From assembly GCA_025936595.1 (NCBI GenBank), contig JAICTB010000002.1:1-32665 (forward strand): DNA of 32,665 nucleotides. Direction: 5' to 3'. The position numbers and the translations under genes are program-made. Below are positions 16,056 through 22,974 of the stretch, piece after piece. Under the pieces are notes generated by a model that had not been told where the DNA came from, did not search any database, and saw nothing but the letters and a program-made list of their open reading frames with translations. Every line of letters starts with the position of its first letter. The first letter of the stretch is position 1. The DNA is from Thermoleophilia bacterium. Lineage in GTDB: Bacteria; Actinomycetota; Thermoleophilia; Gaiellales; Gaiellaceae.

Positions 16056-16250
16056 TCAGCGGCCCCGCCCGTCCTTCGCGCTCTGCCGAAGAGCACACAT
16101 CTGGTCGAGCTTCCGGTTGGCCCGCGAAAGGTGCCATTCGACGGTCGGCTCGTCGAACTTGACGAGCCGCGCGATCTCCTGCGTGGATTTTCCGGACGCG
16201 GCAAGCAGGACGATGCGCTTCTCGGTGAATGTCAGTTCGGGGACACTCAC
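16056..16250 (-). CDS. Small LuxR-type helix-turn-helix protein
   Basis: The 64-residue protein consists of little more than a LuxR C-terminal HTH: LTFTEKRIVLLAASGKSTQEIARLVKFDEPTVEWHLSRANRKL matches the 'T..E..VL.L.A.G.S..EIA..L..S..TV..H......KL' pattern. It has no receiver or sensor domain. The GTG start at 16250 has AAGGGAG upstream at good spacing. Orphan HTH proteins of this size act as DNA-binding co-regulators or compete with full-length regulators. It lies between the cyclase-ATPase gene and two secreted-protein genes, all on the minus strand. Confidence 0.8.
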   Translation of the reverse strand: MSVPELTFTEKRIVLLAASGKSTQEIARLVKFDEPTVEWHLSRANRKLDQMCALRQSAKDGRGR

Positions 16251-16291
16251 GACGCTCCCTTATGGTCGTTTGTTCGTTTTTAGCCGAGTGA

Positions 16292-16329
16292 GCGGGCGGG
16301 CCGGGAGACGCCGCTCCCCGCCCGCCCGC
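16292..16329. terminator. Long GC hairpin between HTH gene and secreted protein gene
   Basis: GCGGGCGGGCCGGGAG (16292-16307) pairs with CTCCCCGCCCGCCCGC (16314-16329) over 16 bp with one mismatch and a 6-nt loop. It is 31 bp past the stop of the secreted protein gene (minus strand) and likely ends that transcript. The T-rich run lies on the plus-strand left side, so it is not a classical U-tract terminator for the minus strand. Confidence 0.6.
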
Positions 16330-16360
16330 CGGCGACTACGGGGCCACCCGCAACCGGCTG

Positions 16361-16975
16361 TTAGCCGTAGTACATGACGCCTTCGTAGCTTTGGATCTGC
16401 TTCGTGAAGTGCAGCTTCGGCCCGGTGAGCGTGAGCCCGTCGCTGGCGTGGCCGGCCGGCTTCGGGGTACCCGGCATCAGGCAGTAGAGCTTCAGCACGC
16501 CCGTGCCGAGCCCGCTGAGCTGCACGTTCAGCGTCAGGATGCCGGAGTAGGACGGCGACCCCCTCGACCCCTGCCAGCCGACCTCCTTGAAGCCTTTCGG
16601 CCACCAGCCTGCGAGCTGGAGAAACGAGACGAAGCGCGTCGGATGCCACGTCCCATGGGCAGTCATGGCGCCCGCTGCGCTCGTGACGGCATAGGTGCCG
16701 CCGCCGGTGGCGCTCCCGGCGGCCGGATCCCAGCCGCCCCGGCCGGTGAGCACGACGGTGGAGCCGTTGGCGGCTTGGGCCGATGGCCGGCCGTTGTCTT
16801 GGTAGCGGACGCCCGTCGGGCTGTTCGGGTCATTGCCGAGCAGGGTGTAGTGGGTCAGGAAGAACGTGAACGGCCTTGCCGTCCCACGGTCGGTGGCACC
16901 CGCGCCGAGCGAGCTGGCGGCGAGGACCGCGGTGGCCGCGACGACGAGCGCCGCCACGAGTGAGAGCTTCTTCAT
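16361..16975 (-). CDS. Secreted protein of unknown function
   Basis: Of two possible ATGs the inner one at 16975 is preferred because it stands at normal distance from GGAGGA; this gives 204 residues starting MKKLSLVAALVVAATAVLAAS, a clear signal peptide with probable cleavage near ALGAGA/TDRG. The mature part is rich in Gly, Ser, Thr and aromatic residues (e.g. FTFFLTHYTLLGND, GGWDPAAGSATGGGTY), as expected for a secreted beta-sandwich or beta-barrel; it vaguely resembles dirigent/allene-oxide-cyclase-like barrels, which I cannot confirm. It has one Cys. The gene is 27 bp downstream of another secreted-protein gene and probably shares its transcript. Confidence 0.75.
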   Translation of the reverse strand: MKKLSLVAALVVAATAVLAASSLGAGATDRGTARPFTFFLTHYTLLGNDPNSPTGVRYQDNGRPSAQAANGSTVVLTGRGGWDPAAGSATGGGTYAVTSAAGAMTAHGTWHPTRFVSFLQLAGWWPKGFKEVGWQGSRGSPSYSGILTLNVQLSGLGTGVLKLYCLMPGTPKPAGHASDGLTLTGPKLHFTKQIQSYEGVMYYG

Positions 16976-17002
16976 GATCATCCTCCTCCGGTGCCTCTGG
17001 TG

Positions 17003-17224
17003 TCAGCAGCCCGAGGCTGCGACGGCGCCAAACATGCCGGCGTTGCCGTTGCCGCGAACGTCCTTCGTCATCGCGTTTGCCATGCCGCCGCCTGCGAGCA
17101 GCATGTTGCAGGCTCCTGTGACGCCCGTCCCGGGCGCCGGTCCGGTCGCGGCCGAGCCGGTACCTGCCGCGATGGTGAGACCGGCGACGACGGCGACGGA
17201 GACGAGTGCGATCCCGCGCTTCAC
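17003..17224 (-). CDS. Small secreted protein with two cysteines
   Basis: The 73-residue protein starts at GTG 17224 with GAGGAGG 7 nt upstream. MKRGIALVSVAVVAGLTIAAG is a signal peptide, with probable cleavage after GSA. The mature part of about 48 residues is Gly/Ala/Met/Asn-rich (NMLLAGGGMANAM, GNGNAGMFG) with two Cys (TGACNM and the C-terminal SGC), which could form a disulphide. The family is not recognised. Its start is 96 bp from the divergent SARP gene, whose predicted operator lies in between, so it may be controlled by that regulator. Confidence 0.7.
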   Translation of the reverse strand: MKRGIALVSVAVVAGLTIAAGTGSAATGPAPGTGVTGACNMLLAGGGMANAMTKDVRGNGNAGMFGAVAASGC

Positions 17225-17274
17225 TTACGACCTCCTCTGTGTTGTGGACAGCTGCGACCACGATCCCGCGGCCC

Positions 17275-17314
17275 GCTAACGTGCGGCTGACGTTGCGCTA
17301 ACGCGTGCGAGAAT
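17275..17314 (+). promoter_or_regulatory. SARP-type heptameric direct repeats and -10 box
   Basis: GCTAACG (17275-17281), GCTGACG (17286-17292) and GCTAACG (17297-17303) are separated by exactly 4 bp each, giving an 11-bp period. This is the known geometry of SARP/OmpR-like operators. GAGAAT (17309-17314) is a likely -10 box 6 nt before the GTG start, and the second repeat occupies the -35 position at 17-bp spacing. The arrangement suggests direct activation of the SARP gene by itself or a related protein. Confidence 0.6.
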
Positions 17315-17320
17315 CGCCGT

Positions 17321-20300
17321 GTGGAGCTCCGGTTGCTCGGCACGCTCGAGGTCGAGGCCGACGGTCGCGATCTCACGCCGGCGCGCCCGAAGCAGAGGGC
17401 GCTGCTTGCGCTGCTGCTGCTGAACGCCGGTGCCGTCGTGCCCATCGACGACCTCGTCGACGCACTCTGGGGACCGCGGCCGCCGGAGACGGCGCGGACG
17501 GCGCTGCACGGCCACGTGTCCGCGCTGCGCAAGCGGCTCGGCGCGGGGCGCATCGAGACGCGGGCGCCCGGCTACCTGTTCCGGCTCGCCGACGGAGACC
17601 AGCTCGACCTGCACCAGCTCGAAGAACTCGTGGCCAAGGCGCGTTCGGCGGCGGACGCGTCGCTGCGGGTGGATGTGTTCGGTGAAGCGCTCGAGCTCAT
17701 CCGCGGCGAGCCGCTTGTCGACTTCCGCTATGAGCCGTTCGCGCGGCAGGAGGCGTTGCGTCTCGAGGAGCTTCGGCTCTCGGTGCTCGAGGAGCGGCTC
17801 GCCGCCGAGCTGGAGCTCGGCCGCCACACGGGGGCGATTCCGCAGCTCGAACGGCTCGTTGTCGAGCACCCGCTGCGCGAGCGCCTCCGCGCCCAGTTGA
17901 TGCTCGCCCTGTACCGGGCCGGCCGCCAGGCCGACGCCTTGCGTGTCTTCGAGGACGCTCGCCGAGTGCTGATCTCGGAGCTCGGGATCGAGCCCGGGCT
18001 GTCCCTCCAGCAGCTCGAGCGCCGCATCCTCAACCACGACGCGTCGCTCGCCGGTGTCGCCGAGAAGCCATCCGGCGTCGTCACGTTCCTCGCAGCCGAT
18101 CGGCCCCCGGACGAGGCGCTCGTGCACGGCGCGATCGCACGGCACGGCGGCTTGGAGCTGGAGCCGAGCAGGGAGGTGCCGCTCCTGGTTGCGTTCGCGC
18201 GAGCAGGCGACGCGGCCGCGGCCGCCGTCGAGCTACAACGGTCGGCGGCCACGGACGGATTGCGCATCGGAGTCGCCTCGGCGGAGGCGGGCTTCACCAC
18301 AACCGGCTACGCGGGCCTTCGGGTGCGCGATGCGGAGACGGTCCGCGCCGCCGCCCACCGTGGCCAGACGCTCGTATCGCAAAGTACGCGCGACCTCCTG
18401 CGCGAGTTGCCATCTGAGGAGATCGACGTGCGCGACGTGGGGAAGCACGTGCTCACCGACCTTGCGCCTGCGCGACGGCTCTTCCAGCTCGTCATTCCGG
18501 GCTTGCGATCCGAGTTTCCGCCGCCCCGCAGCCTTGCGGGAAGCGCGACGAACCTGCCGCACCAGCCGGCGCCGCTGGTGGGCCGGAAGCGTGAGCTCGA
18601 GGACCTTGCCGGGCTGCTTCGGCGGGACGAGGTCCGGCTCGTCACGCTGACCGGCGCCGGGGGGACTGGCAAGACACGGCTTGCCGCACAGGTCGGAGCC
18701 CTCCTGCTCGACGAGTTCCCCGACGGCGTCATCTTCGTCGACCTCGCTCCGCTGATGAATCCGGCGCTCGTGCTGGAGGAGGCCGCGCACACCCTCGGTG
18801 TCCCGCGGACTGCGGCCGAATGCCCCGTCGGAGAGGACGTGATTCGGCACCTGCGGCGGGGCCGCTACCTGCTCGTGCTCGACAACTTCGAGCATCTCCT
18901 CGACGCCGCGCCTGCGGTCCTGGAGGTCGCCGCTGCGGCGAAGCTACTCGTCACGAGCCGCGCGCCCCTGCGCGTTACAGGCGAGCTCGTCTACCCCGTG
19001 TCACCGCTCGAGACGGCGGTCGGCGACGACGTGGAGGCGCTGGCGTCAGTCGACTCGGTGGCGCTGTTCGTGGCGCGGGCCCAGGCGGTGCGGCCCGAGT
19101 TCGCGCTCAGCGCCGGCAACGCAGCGGACGTCGCAGGCATCTGCACGGCGCTCGACGGACTGCCGCTTGCGATCGAGCTTGCGGCGCCGCGGGTCACGGT
19201 GCTGCCGCCTGCTTCGCTGCGCTCCCGGCTCGACGCGCGTCTGAAGCTCCTCACGCATGGGCCGCGCAGGCTGCCGGAGCGCCACCGGGCGCTGCGCACC
19301 ACGATCGAGTGGAGTTACGACCTGCTCGAGCCTGAGGAGCAGCGGCTCTTCGAGCGGCTTGCGGTGTTCGTCGGAGGATGCAGCCTCGAGGCCGTCGAGT
19401 GCATTTGCGGCGACGACGTCGAGCACGTCGCGGCGCTCTCGTCGCTGGTCGATGCCAGCCTCGTCCGCAGCGAAGGCAGCGACGATGCACCGAGGTTCCC
19501 GATGCTCGAGACCATTCGCGAGTACGCGGCCGAGCGGCTCGAGCAGTCGGGAGACGCCGAAGCGATCCGGCGCCGTCACGCCCAGCACTTCCTGGCGCTC
19601 GCGGAGGACGTCGAGCCGCAGCTCCGCGGAAGCCCGGGCGTGTGGCTCGAGTCGCTCGAGTGGGACAACGACAACCTCCGCGCCGCACTCGATCGTCTCG
19701 ATGCGGCGGGCGAAGACGAGCTCACGCTTCGATTCGCCGGCTCGCTCTGGCGGTACTGGTATCTGACGGGTCGCTGCGCAGAGGGCTCGGAGCGACTGGA
19801 GCGCGCTCTTGCTGCGGACGATCGCCCGACGGCGGCCCGTGGCAAGGCGCTGATCGGCGCGGCCGTGATGGCTGCCAACCGCGGCGACACCGGGCTCGCA
19901 CGGCGCCGCGCTGAGGAGGCTATCGACCTCCACCGAGCGCTCGGGGACGCCTGGGGTGAGACCTACTCGCTGTTCATGCTCGGCGCCGCCGTCGGCGACG
20001 ACGGCGAGCTCGAGCGGGCCGTGGAGCTCGACGAGGAGAGCGCGCGGCGCTTCCGGGAGCTGGGAGACGAGCACTCGGCGCTGCTCGCGACACGCAACCT
20101 CGCGCGCATGTTCGCCGCTCTCGGCGACCGTGGCCGAGCACGGGAGCTGCACGAGCACAACCTGCGCAGCGCCCGGCTCACCGACAACCAGCGGATCGCC
20201 GCGAGCGCGCTCAGCGCGCTGGCGATGATCGCCGTCGCCGATGGGCGCGTCGAGGACGCGTATCCGATGTTGACGGAGAGCCTCTCGATTCATCGCGACC

Positions 20301-20587
20301 TCGGCGACTTCCTCGACAGCGCCGTCGATCTCTGTCGCTTTGCGTTCGTGCTGGCATTCGACGGCCACGTCGAGAAAGCCGTCCGTCTGCTCGCCAGCTT
20401 CGACGCGCACGCCGACGAGGTCGGTGGGCGCCGCGCCTGGGTAGCCGAGATCAACGACGATACGCTGACGACGGTTCGCACGCGGCTCGACGACGATGCG
20501 TTCGCGAGCGCGTGGCAGGAGGGAGCGGGGTTGACGATCGGGGAGGCTGTCACACTCGCGCTCGATGGCGCGGACGGGGCGCTCTGA
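17321..20587 (+). CDS. AfsR/SARP-type regulator with degenerate cyclase domain, NB-ARC ATPase and TPRs
   Basis: The 1088-residue protein starts with an OmpR-like winged helix (1-95: MELRLLGTLEVEADGRDL, PKQRALLALLLLNAG, DLVDALWG), then a bacterial transcriptional activation domain (about 97-240: VDFRYEPFARQEALRLEELR, LIDELGIEPG-like LISELGIEPG). Residues about 245-405 resemble a class III cyclase domain but have lost its catalytic residues. Then VGRKRELEDL introduces an NB-ARC ATPase with Walker A TGAGGTGKT (near 450) and Walker B LLVLDNFEHLL, and from about 700 to the end TPR-like helices. AfsR-type proteins integrate signals and activate transcription at direct repeats. The GTG start is supported by the -10 box 6 nt upstream. 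Confidence 0.92.
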   Translation: MELRLLGTLEVEADGRDLTPARPKQRALLALLLLNAGAVVPIDDLVDALWGPRPPETARTALHGHVSALRKRLGAGRIETRAPGYLFRLADGDQLDLHQLEELVAKARSAADASLRVDVFGEALELIRGEPLVDFRYEPFARQEALRLEELRLSVLEERLAAELELGRHTGAIPQLERLVVEHPLRERLRAQLMLALYRAGRQADALRVFEDARRVLISELGIEPGLSLQQLERRILNHDASLAGVAEKPSGVVTFLAADRPPDEALVHGAIARHGGLELEPSREVPLLVAFARAGDAAAAAVELQRSAATDGLRIGVASAEAGFTTTGYAGLRVRDAETVRAAAHRGQTLVSQSTRDLLRELPSEEIDVRDVGKHVLTDLAPARRLFQLVIPGLRSEFPPPRSLAGSATNLPHQPAPLVGRKRELEDLAGLLRRDEVRLVTLTGAGGTGKTRLAAQVGALLLDEFPDGVIFVDLAPLMNPALVLEEAAHTLGVPRTAAECPVGEDVIRHLRRGRYLLVLDNFEHLLDAAPAVLEVAAAAKLLVTSRAPLRVTGELVYPVSPLETAVGDDVEALASVDSVALFVARAQAVRPEFALSAGNAADVAGICTALDGLPLAIELAAPRVTVLPPASLRSRLDARLKLLTHGPRRLPERHRALRTTIEWSYDLLEPEEQRLFERLAVFVGGCSLEAVECICGDDVEHVAALSSLVDASLVRSEGSDDAPRFPMLETIREYAAERLEQSGDAEAIRRRHAQHFLALAEDVEPQLRGSPGVWLESLEWDNDNLRAALDRLDAAGEDELTLRFAGSLWRYWYLTGRCAEGSERLERALAADDRPTAARGKALIGAAVMAANRGDTGLARRRAEEAIDLHRALGDAWGETYSLFMLGAAVGDDGELERAVELDEESARRFRELGDEHSALLATRNLARMFAALGDRGRARELHEHNLRSARLTDNQRIAASALSALAMIAVADGRVEDAYPMLTESLSIHRDLGDFLDSAVDLCRFAFVLAFDGHVEKAVRLLASFDAHADEVGGRRAWVAEINDDTLTTVRTRLDDDAFASAWQEGAGLTIGEAVTLALDGADGAL

Positions 20588-20780
20588 CCAGTCGTCTGAA
20601 CCGGATCCGTGGGTCTCCTTCGTCGTCCGGCTCGATGGAGATCAACTCCATCGGATGGCTTTTGGTGATCGCGAAGGGTGGCTGATCAAGCGCGATGGGC
20701 GGTTCCTCGAGCGCGATCTCGTTTGCGTTCGGCTGCGACAGGGCGATCGCCAACGCACCCTGCAAACTTGCGGGTTCTAG
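20565..20780 (+). CDS. Possible small protein overlapping the SARP 3' end
   Basis: A 71-residue frame starts at an ATG 23 bp before the end of the SARP gene. The middle part (WVSFVVRLDGDQLHRMAFGDREGWLIKRDGRFLERDLVCVRLR) has coding-like codon use with mostly G/C third positions and alternating hydrophobic/charged residues, but there is no clear ribosome-binding site, and no family is recognised. An antisense frame covers almost the same bases. A 7-bp hairpin (GATGGAG / CTCCATC, 20634-20652) falls inside and might instead be a terminator for the SARP gene. Treat as tentative. Confidence 0.35.
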   Translation: MARTGRSDQSSEPDPWVSFVVRLDGDQLHRMAFGDREGWLIKRDGRFLERDLVCVRLRQGDRQRTLQTCGF

Positions 20781-20939
20781 CAGGACAGTCGAGAGTGCTC
20801 CCAGTCGGTCATAACCCGAACCAAGACGCGCGTGTGGTTGGCGATCGGTTCAAGCTTTCACGTCGCAATGCCCGAAACGGCGGCTCGACGGGACGATGAA
20901 CTGTTACCCCGGTGCGGGCCGAAGCTATCTTCGGGGCGT
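20781..20939 (+). promoter_or_regulatory. Intergenic region with leaderless -10 box for the next gene
   Basis: No gene is visible here. TATCTT (20926-20931) ends 8 nt before the ATG at 20940 and TGTTAC (20902-20907) stands 18 bp upstream as a weak -35. The absence of a Shine-Dalgarno sequence fits a leaderless mRNA. Confidence 0.4.
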
Positions 20940-21251
20940 ATGAAGACCGCGGATAAGGCTCGCAAAGACCGCTATCGGCGATACGCGCCGGAGCTAGGCC
21001 TGCTCCTGTGGGCGGTTTGGGATCCAATCGCCGCCGGAGTCCCAATCGACGAGTACGACAACTACGTCCCGGTCATCTGGAAGCTGCTGGAGGAGCACGC
21101 TGGCGCGGAGGCTGTTGCCGCCGAACTGACCCGGATCTGCACGGATCGCATCGAGATGGACGCCGGGACGAACGAGACCGCTGCCGAGCTGCTCACGGCG
21201 TGGTGGCACTGGCGCTTCGATTTCCCGGTCGAGTTCGAGGCCAGCTCGTAG
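20940..21251 (+). CDS. Small hypothetical protein (WDPI...DEYD-type)
   Basis: The ATG at 20940, just after a -10 box, gives 103 residues. The sequence contains LLLWAVWDPIAAGVPIDEYDNYVPVIWKLLEEHA, a pattern I recognise from a widespread family of short uncharacterised proteins with 'WDPIG...DEYD.Y.P....LL..GA' followed by a helical region and a Glu/Met-rich end; no function is known to me. It may be an immunity- or antitoxin-like protein by size and acidity, which is speculation. It opens an accessory stretch that leads to the recombinase module. Confidence 0.7.
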   Translation: MKTADKARKDRYRRYAPELGLLLWAVWDPIAAGVPIDEYDNYVPVIWKLLEEHAGAEAVAAELTRICTDRIEMDAGTNETAAELLTAWWHWRFDFPVEFEASS

Positions 21252-21330
21252 CGTCTGGCGGGCGGGCCGGCTACGTGCCCGAGCGGTCCGTAAGACATCC
21301 GACGGCGGAACTCTGGAATGCTGAACGAGC

Positions 21331-21741
21331 ATGAGCTTCATCCTCGAACTCGACGCGCCGGACGTTGATCCGGAGACGGCAGAACGACTGGAGCGGGCGA
21401 CCCAGGAGGCGGGATATCTGCCTGTGCGTGCGCGGCGAGGACGGCGCTGGCGACGCCGCGCGGAGATGGGGTTGTCGATCTTCGACGGGCGCGACGACGT
21501 CCACGTTCTCTCGGACGACGCCGATTGGTCGGAGGACGCCTTCACATTCGACGAGCGCGGCAGGGAGCTACTTGCACAGACGGTCTCGCTGCTGGCGCAC
21601 GAGCTTGAGCCCGGGTGGGCGCTGCGCGCGTATTGGGTCGGGGACCCGTGCAAGGACGAGCGCACCGTGACGGGTGATGAGCTGGCCGAACTTGTCCGCA
21701 GCTCGGCTCTCGAACGCACTGCGCGCTACCGGGTCGCTTGA
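21331..21741 (+). CDS. Hypothetical acidic protein
   Basis: The 136-residue frame starts MSFILELDAPDVDPETAERLERATQEAGYLP and contains a short very basic segment (RARRGRRWRRRAEMG) within an otherwise acidic sequence, then LSDDADWSEDAFTFDERGRELLAQTVSLLAHELEPGWALRAYWVGDP. The mixture of helices and strands looks like a real alpha/beta protein and codon use is coding-like, but the family is not recognised. It lies 79 bp after the previous small gene on the same strand. The short hairpin GGGGCG-ACGG-CGCCCC at 21742-21757 directly follows its stop. Confidence 0.65.
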   Translation: MSFILELDAPDVDPETAERLERATQEAGYLPVRARRGRRWRRRAEMGLSIFDGRDDVHVLSDDADWSEDAFTFDERGRELLAQTVSLLAHELEPGWALRAYWVGDPCKDERTVTGDELAELVRSSALERTARYRVA

Positions 21742-21802
21742 GGGGCGACGGCGCCCCGGACTGCGCGAGCGTCCCGTCGCGGGAGCTCCGCTGCTTTTCT
21801 AA

Positions 21803-21838
21803 GGTTTTCTATCGAGCCGTGTTGGTTCGATAGAAACC
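21803..21838. repeat. Imperfect inverted repeat, candidate recombinase site
   Basis: GGTTTTCTATCGAGCC (21803-21818) and GGTTCGATAGAAACC (21824-21838) are inverted copies with one mismatch and one extra T, around a 5-bp centre GTGTT. About 36 bp with dyad symmetry is the size and form of a serine-recombinase attachment or crossover site. It could equally be a terminator or an operator. Confidence 0.35.
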
Positions 21839-22106
21839 ATGAGAATCGCGTTCGGGTGCAGCTCGGGCCGGGACTCTCGGCGCTTCCGCAGAGATGCTGA
21901 TCTGACGTGTGTCTGAGCAGGGAAATGTCCGAAAGTCGCTGTCGAAGGTCCTTACATAGAGGTGGAGACTTCTATGCGTCTGGCACCGAGCACGGCAGCC
22001 TGCTCTGACCGGTGCGTCTTCGGCGCCGGCCGAGGTCATTGCCGTTAGCGCTGTCATCGTTGCTGGCAGCGGGTGTCAGCAACGTCGCCAGTAGCAGGGT
22101 GCCGTG

Positions 22107-22273
22107 CGCGTGCCCGCCTTCCCGTTTTGTGGTGCGGGTTTGCGGGGCGCTCCCGTTTCCTCCGTCTTCGACTCCGGATTCCTGACCACCCGCACACTTC
22201 GTGAGCTTGCGCGGGTGGTCAGGAACCACGGGAGCGCTGAGGTTTCTGGTGTGAGCGGGAACGCGGGCACGCG
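22107..22273. repeat. Large nested inverted repeat 1 (167 bp)
   Basis: Three blocks pair in nested order: outer CGCGTGCCCGCCTTCCCG (22107-22124) with 22256-22273, 17 of 18 bp; middle GCGCTCCCGT (22147-22156) with 22228-22237, 10 of 10; inner TTCCTGACCACCCGC (22179-22193) with 22211-22225, 15 of 15. The loop is 17 nt. The left arm has an extra 20 nt between middle and inner blocks. As RNA it would be a long rod; as DNA a potential cruciform. Confidence 0.8.
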
Positions 22274-22496
22274 ATCGGAGACCGGACACCGAACAGTGCG
22301 AATACCGGGTCCGAAGCAGGACCTGTGAAGAAGAGCGGGAGTGCGGGCTGCCGGCCTGGTGAAGAGATGACGGCTGGCGGGCGGCCATGGGTTGCCAGCT
22401 CAGTGGGCAGCGGGTGGCGAGTTGGCGGGCAGTGGGGGACGCGATCATTCGGCCGCCTGTCGTTGCAGCCTGCGAGCTGAGGTCAGGTTCGTCGGC

Positions 22497-22629
22497 GGGG
22501 CGGGCTTCGCGGGTTTGGGTGTGCGGGCTGCGCGCCGGCCGTCAAGCCGCCTTTGGCGGCTCTTCGCTCGCTGCGCTCGTGACTGCCGGCTCTCCGCAGC
22601 CCGCGTGAGCGGCGCTCGAAGCCCGCCCC
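22497..22629. repeat. Large nested inverted repeat 2 (133 bp)
   Basis: Outer GGGGCGGGCTTCG (22497-22509) pairs with 22617-22629, 13 of 13; next GCGGGCTGCG (22523-22532) with 22595-22604, 10 of 10; next GCCGGC-C-GTCA (22534-22544) with TGAC-T-GCCGGC (22580-22590), 10 of 11; at the tip AGCCGCC-TTT-GGCGGCT (22545-22561) forms its own hairpin. The structure ends 22 bp before the leader peptide's AGGAGG, so in the mRNA it forms a structured 5' leader for the recombinase operon. Confidence 0.8.
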
Positions 22630-22663
22630 ACCGTCGATCTCAAACTCAATCAGGAGGTTGCGC

Positions 22664-22711
22664 ATGATGCACGTCGTCGTTCGTCCCGATGCAGCGGGTA
22701 GCGGCGCTTGA
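22664..22711 (+). CDS. 15-residue leader peptide of the recombinase operon
   Basis: A near-consensus AGGAGG (22652-22657) stands 6 nt before ATG ATG, one of the best ribosome-binding sites in the window. It opens a frame MMHVVVRPDAAGSGA followed by TGA. The TTG start of the next frame overlaps this stop as TTGA, so ribosomes that finish the peptide could re-initiate. The short, efficiently initiated frame just after a large hairpin suggests a regulatory leader. Alternatively the peptide is the true N-terminus of the next protein separated by a frameshift. Confidence 0.5.
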   Translation: MMHVVVRPDAAGSGA

Positions 22712-22974
22712 GCGTCCGGTCGAAGCACGTCCGTCGCGCTGACGATCGTCGCCGAGGCGAAGCGCCGTCCCGGCGGCGGCCTGTCCGGCGGCGGGAGCCG
22801 GTAGCGGCTGCGGGCGACGGTCGGCTGCGTGTTCGGGCGCCGCGGTTCGTCGACCGTTCCGATGCTCAGCGGACGGAGGTGGTCCGTTCGTTGCGTGTGC
22901 TGTACTGCGATTTCATCGCGGGCGGCGGCCTGGAGGAGCTTCGCCGCCGTCGCGATCGGGGAGGAGACCGTTAG
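22708..22974 (+). CDS. Small recombinase-associated protein
   Basis: The frame encodes 88 residues from a TTG that overlaps the leader stop. The N-terminal half is very Arg-rich (VRRADDRRRGEAPSRRRPVRRREP), the C-terminal part ordered: RTEVVRSLRVLYCDFIAGGGLEELRRRRD. Its TAG stop is immediately followed by the GTG of the recombinase (no gap), so expression is tightly coupled. The family is not recognised with certainty; the basic nature and position suggest a DNA-binding accessory factor (directionality factor) or a regulator. The N-terminal half may be low-information sequence if the real start is further in. Confidence 0.5.
   Translation: MSVRSKHVRRADDRRRGEAPSRRRPVRRREPVAAAGDGRLRVRAPRFVDRSDAQRTEVVRSLRVLYCDFIAGGGLEELRRRRDRGGDR

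Larger units (their letters stand above)
21742..22663. other. 0.9-kb non-coding region upstream of the recombinase operon
   Basis: No convincing gene is seen on either strand; short frames in the track are caused by the palindromes and give low-complexity translations. The region holds a hairpin after the preceding gene (21742-21757), the inverted repeat at 21803-21838, a stem CGTTGCTG/CAGCAACG (22058-22065/22077-22084), and two large nested inverted repeats (22107-22273 and 22497-22629), ending with the leader peptide's ribosome-binding site. The part around 21790-21980 is less GC-rich than the flanking genes. Confidence 0.6.

Noticed and set aside
13894-16377. 827-codon plus-strand frame opposite the cyclase gene
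   Set aside because: Its translation is Arg/Ala/Val/Glu-rich without domains, while the minus strand encodes clear zinc ribbons, cyclase and ATPase motifs. It is a high-GC antisense shadow.
21972-22448. 158-codon minus-strand frame and a similar plus-strand frame (22104-22328) in the non-coding region
   Set aside because: The two frames begin with similar words only because the DNA is palindromic. Composition is Ser/Arg/Thr-rich, without a ribosome-binding site or family resemblance.
22107-22629. CRISPR array or retron
   Set aside because: The repeats are inverted and nested, not direct and regularly spaced. There are no cas genes and no reverse transcriptase in the window.
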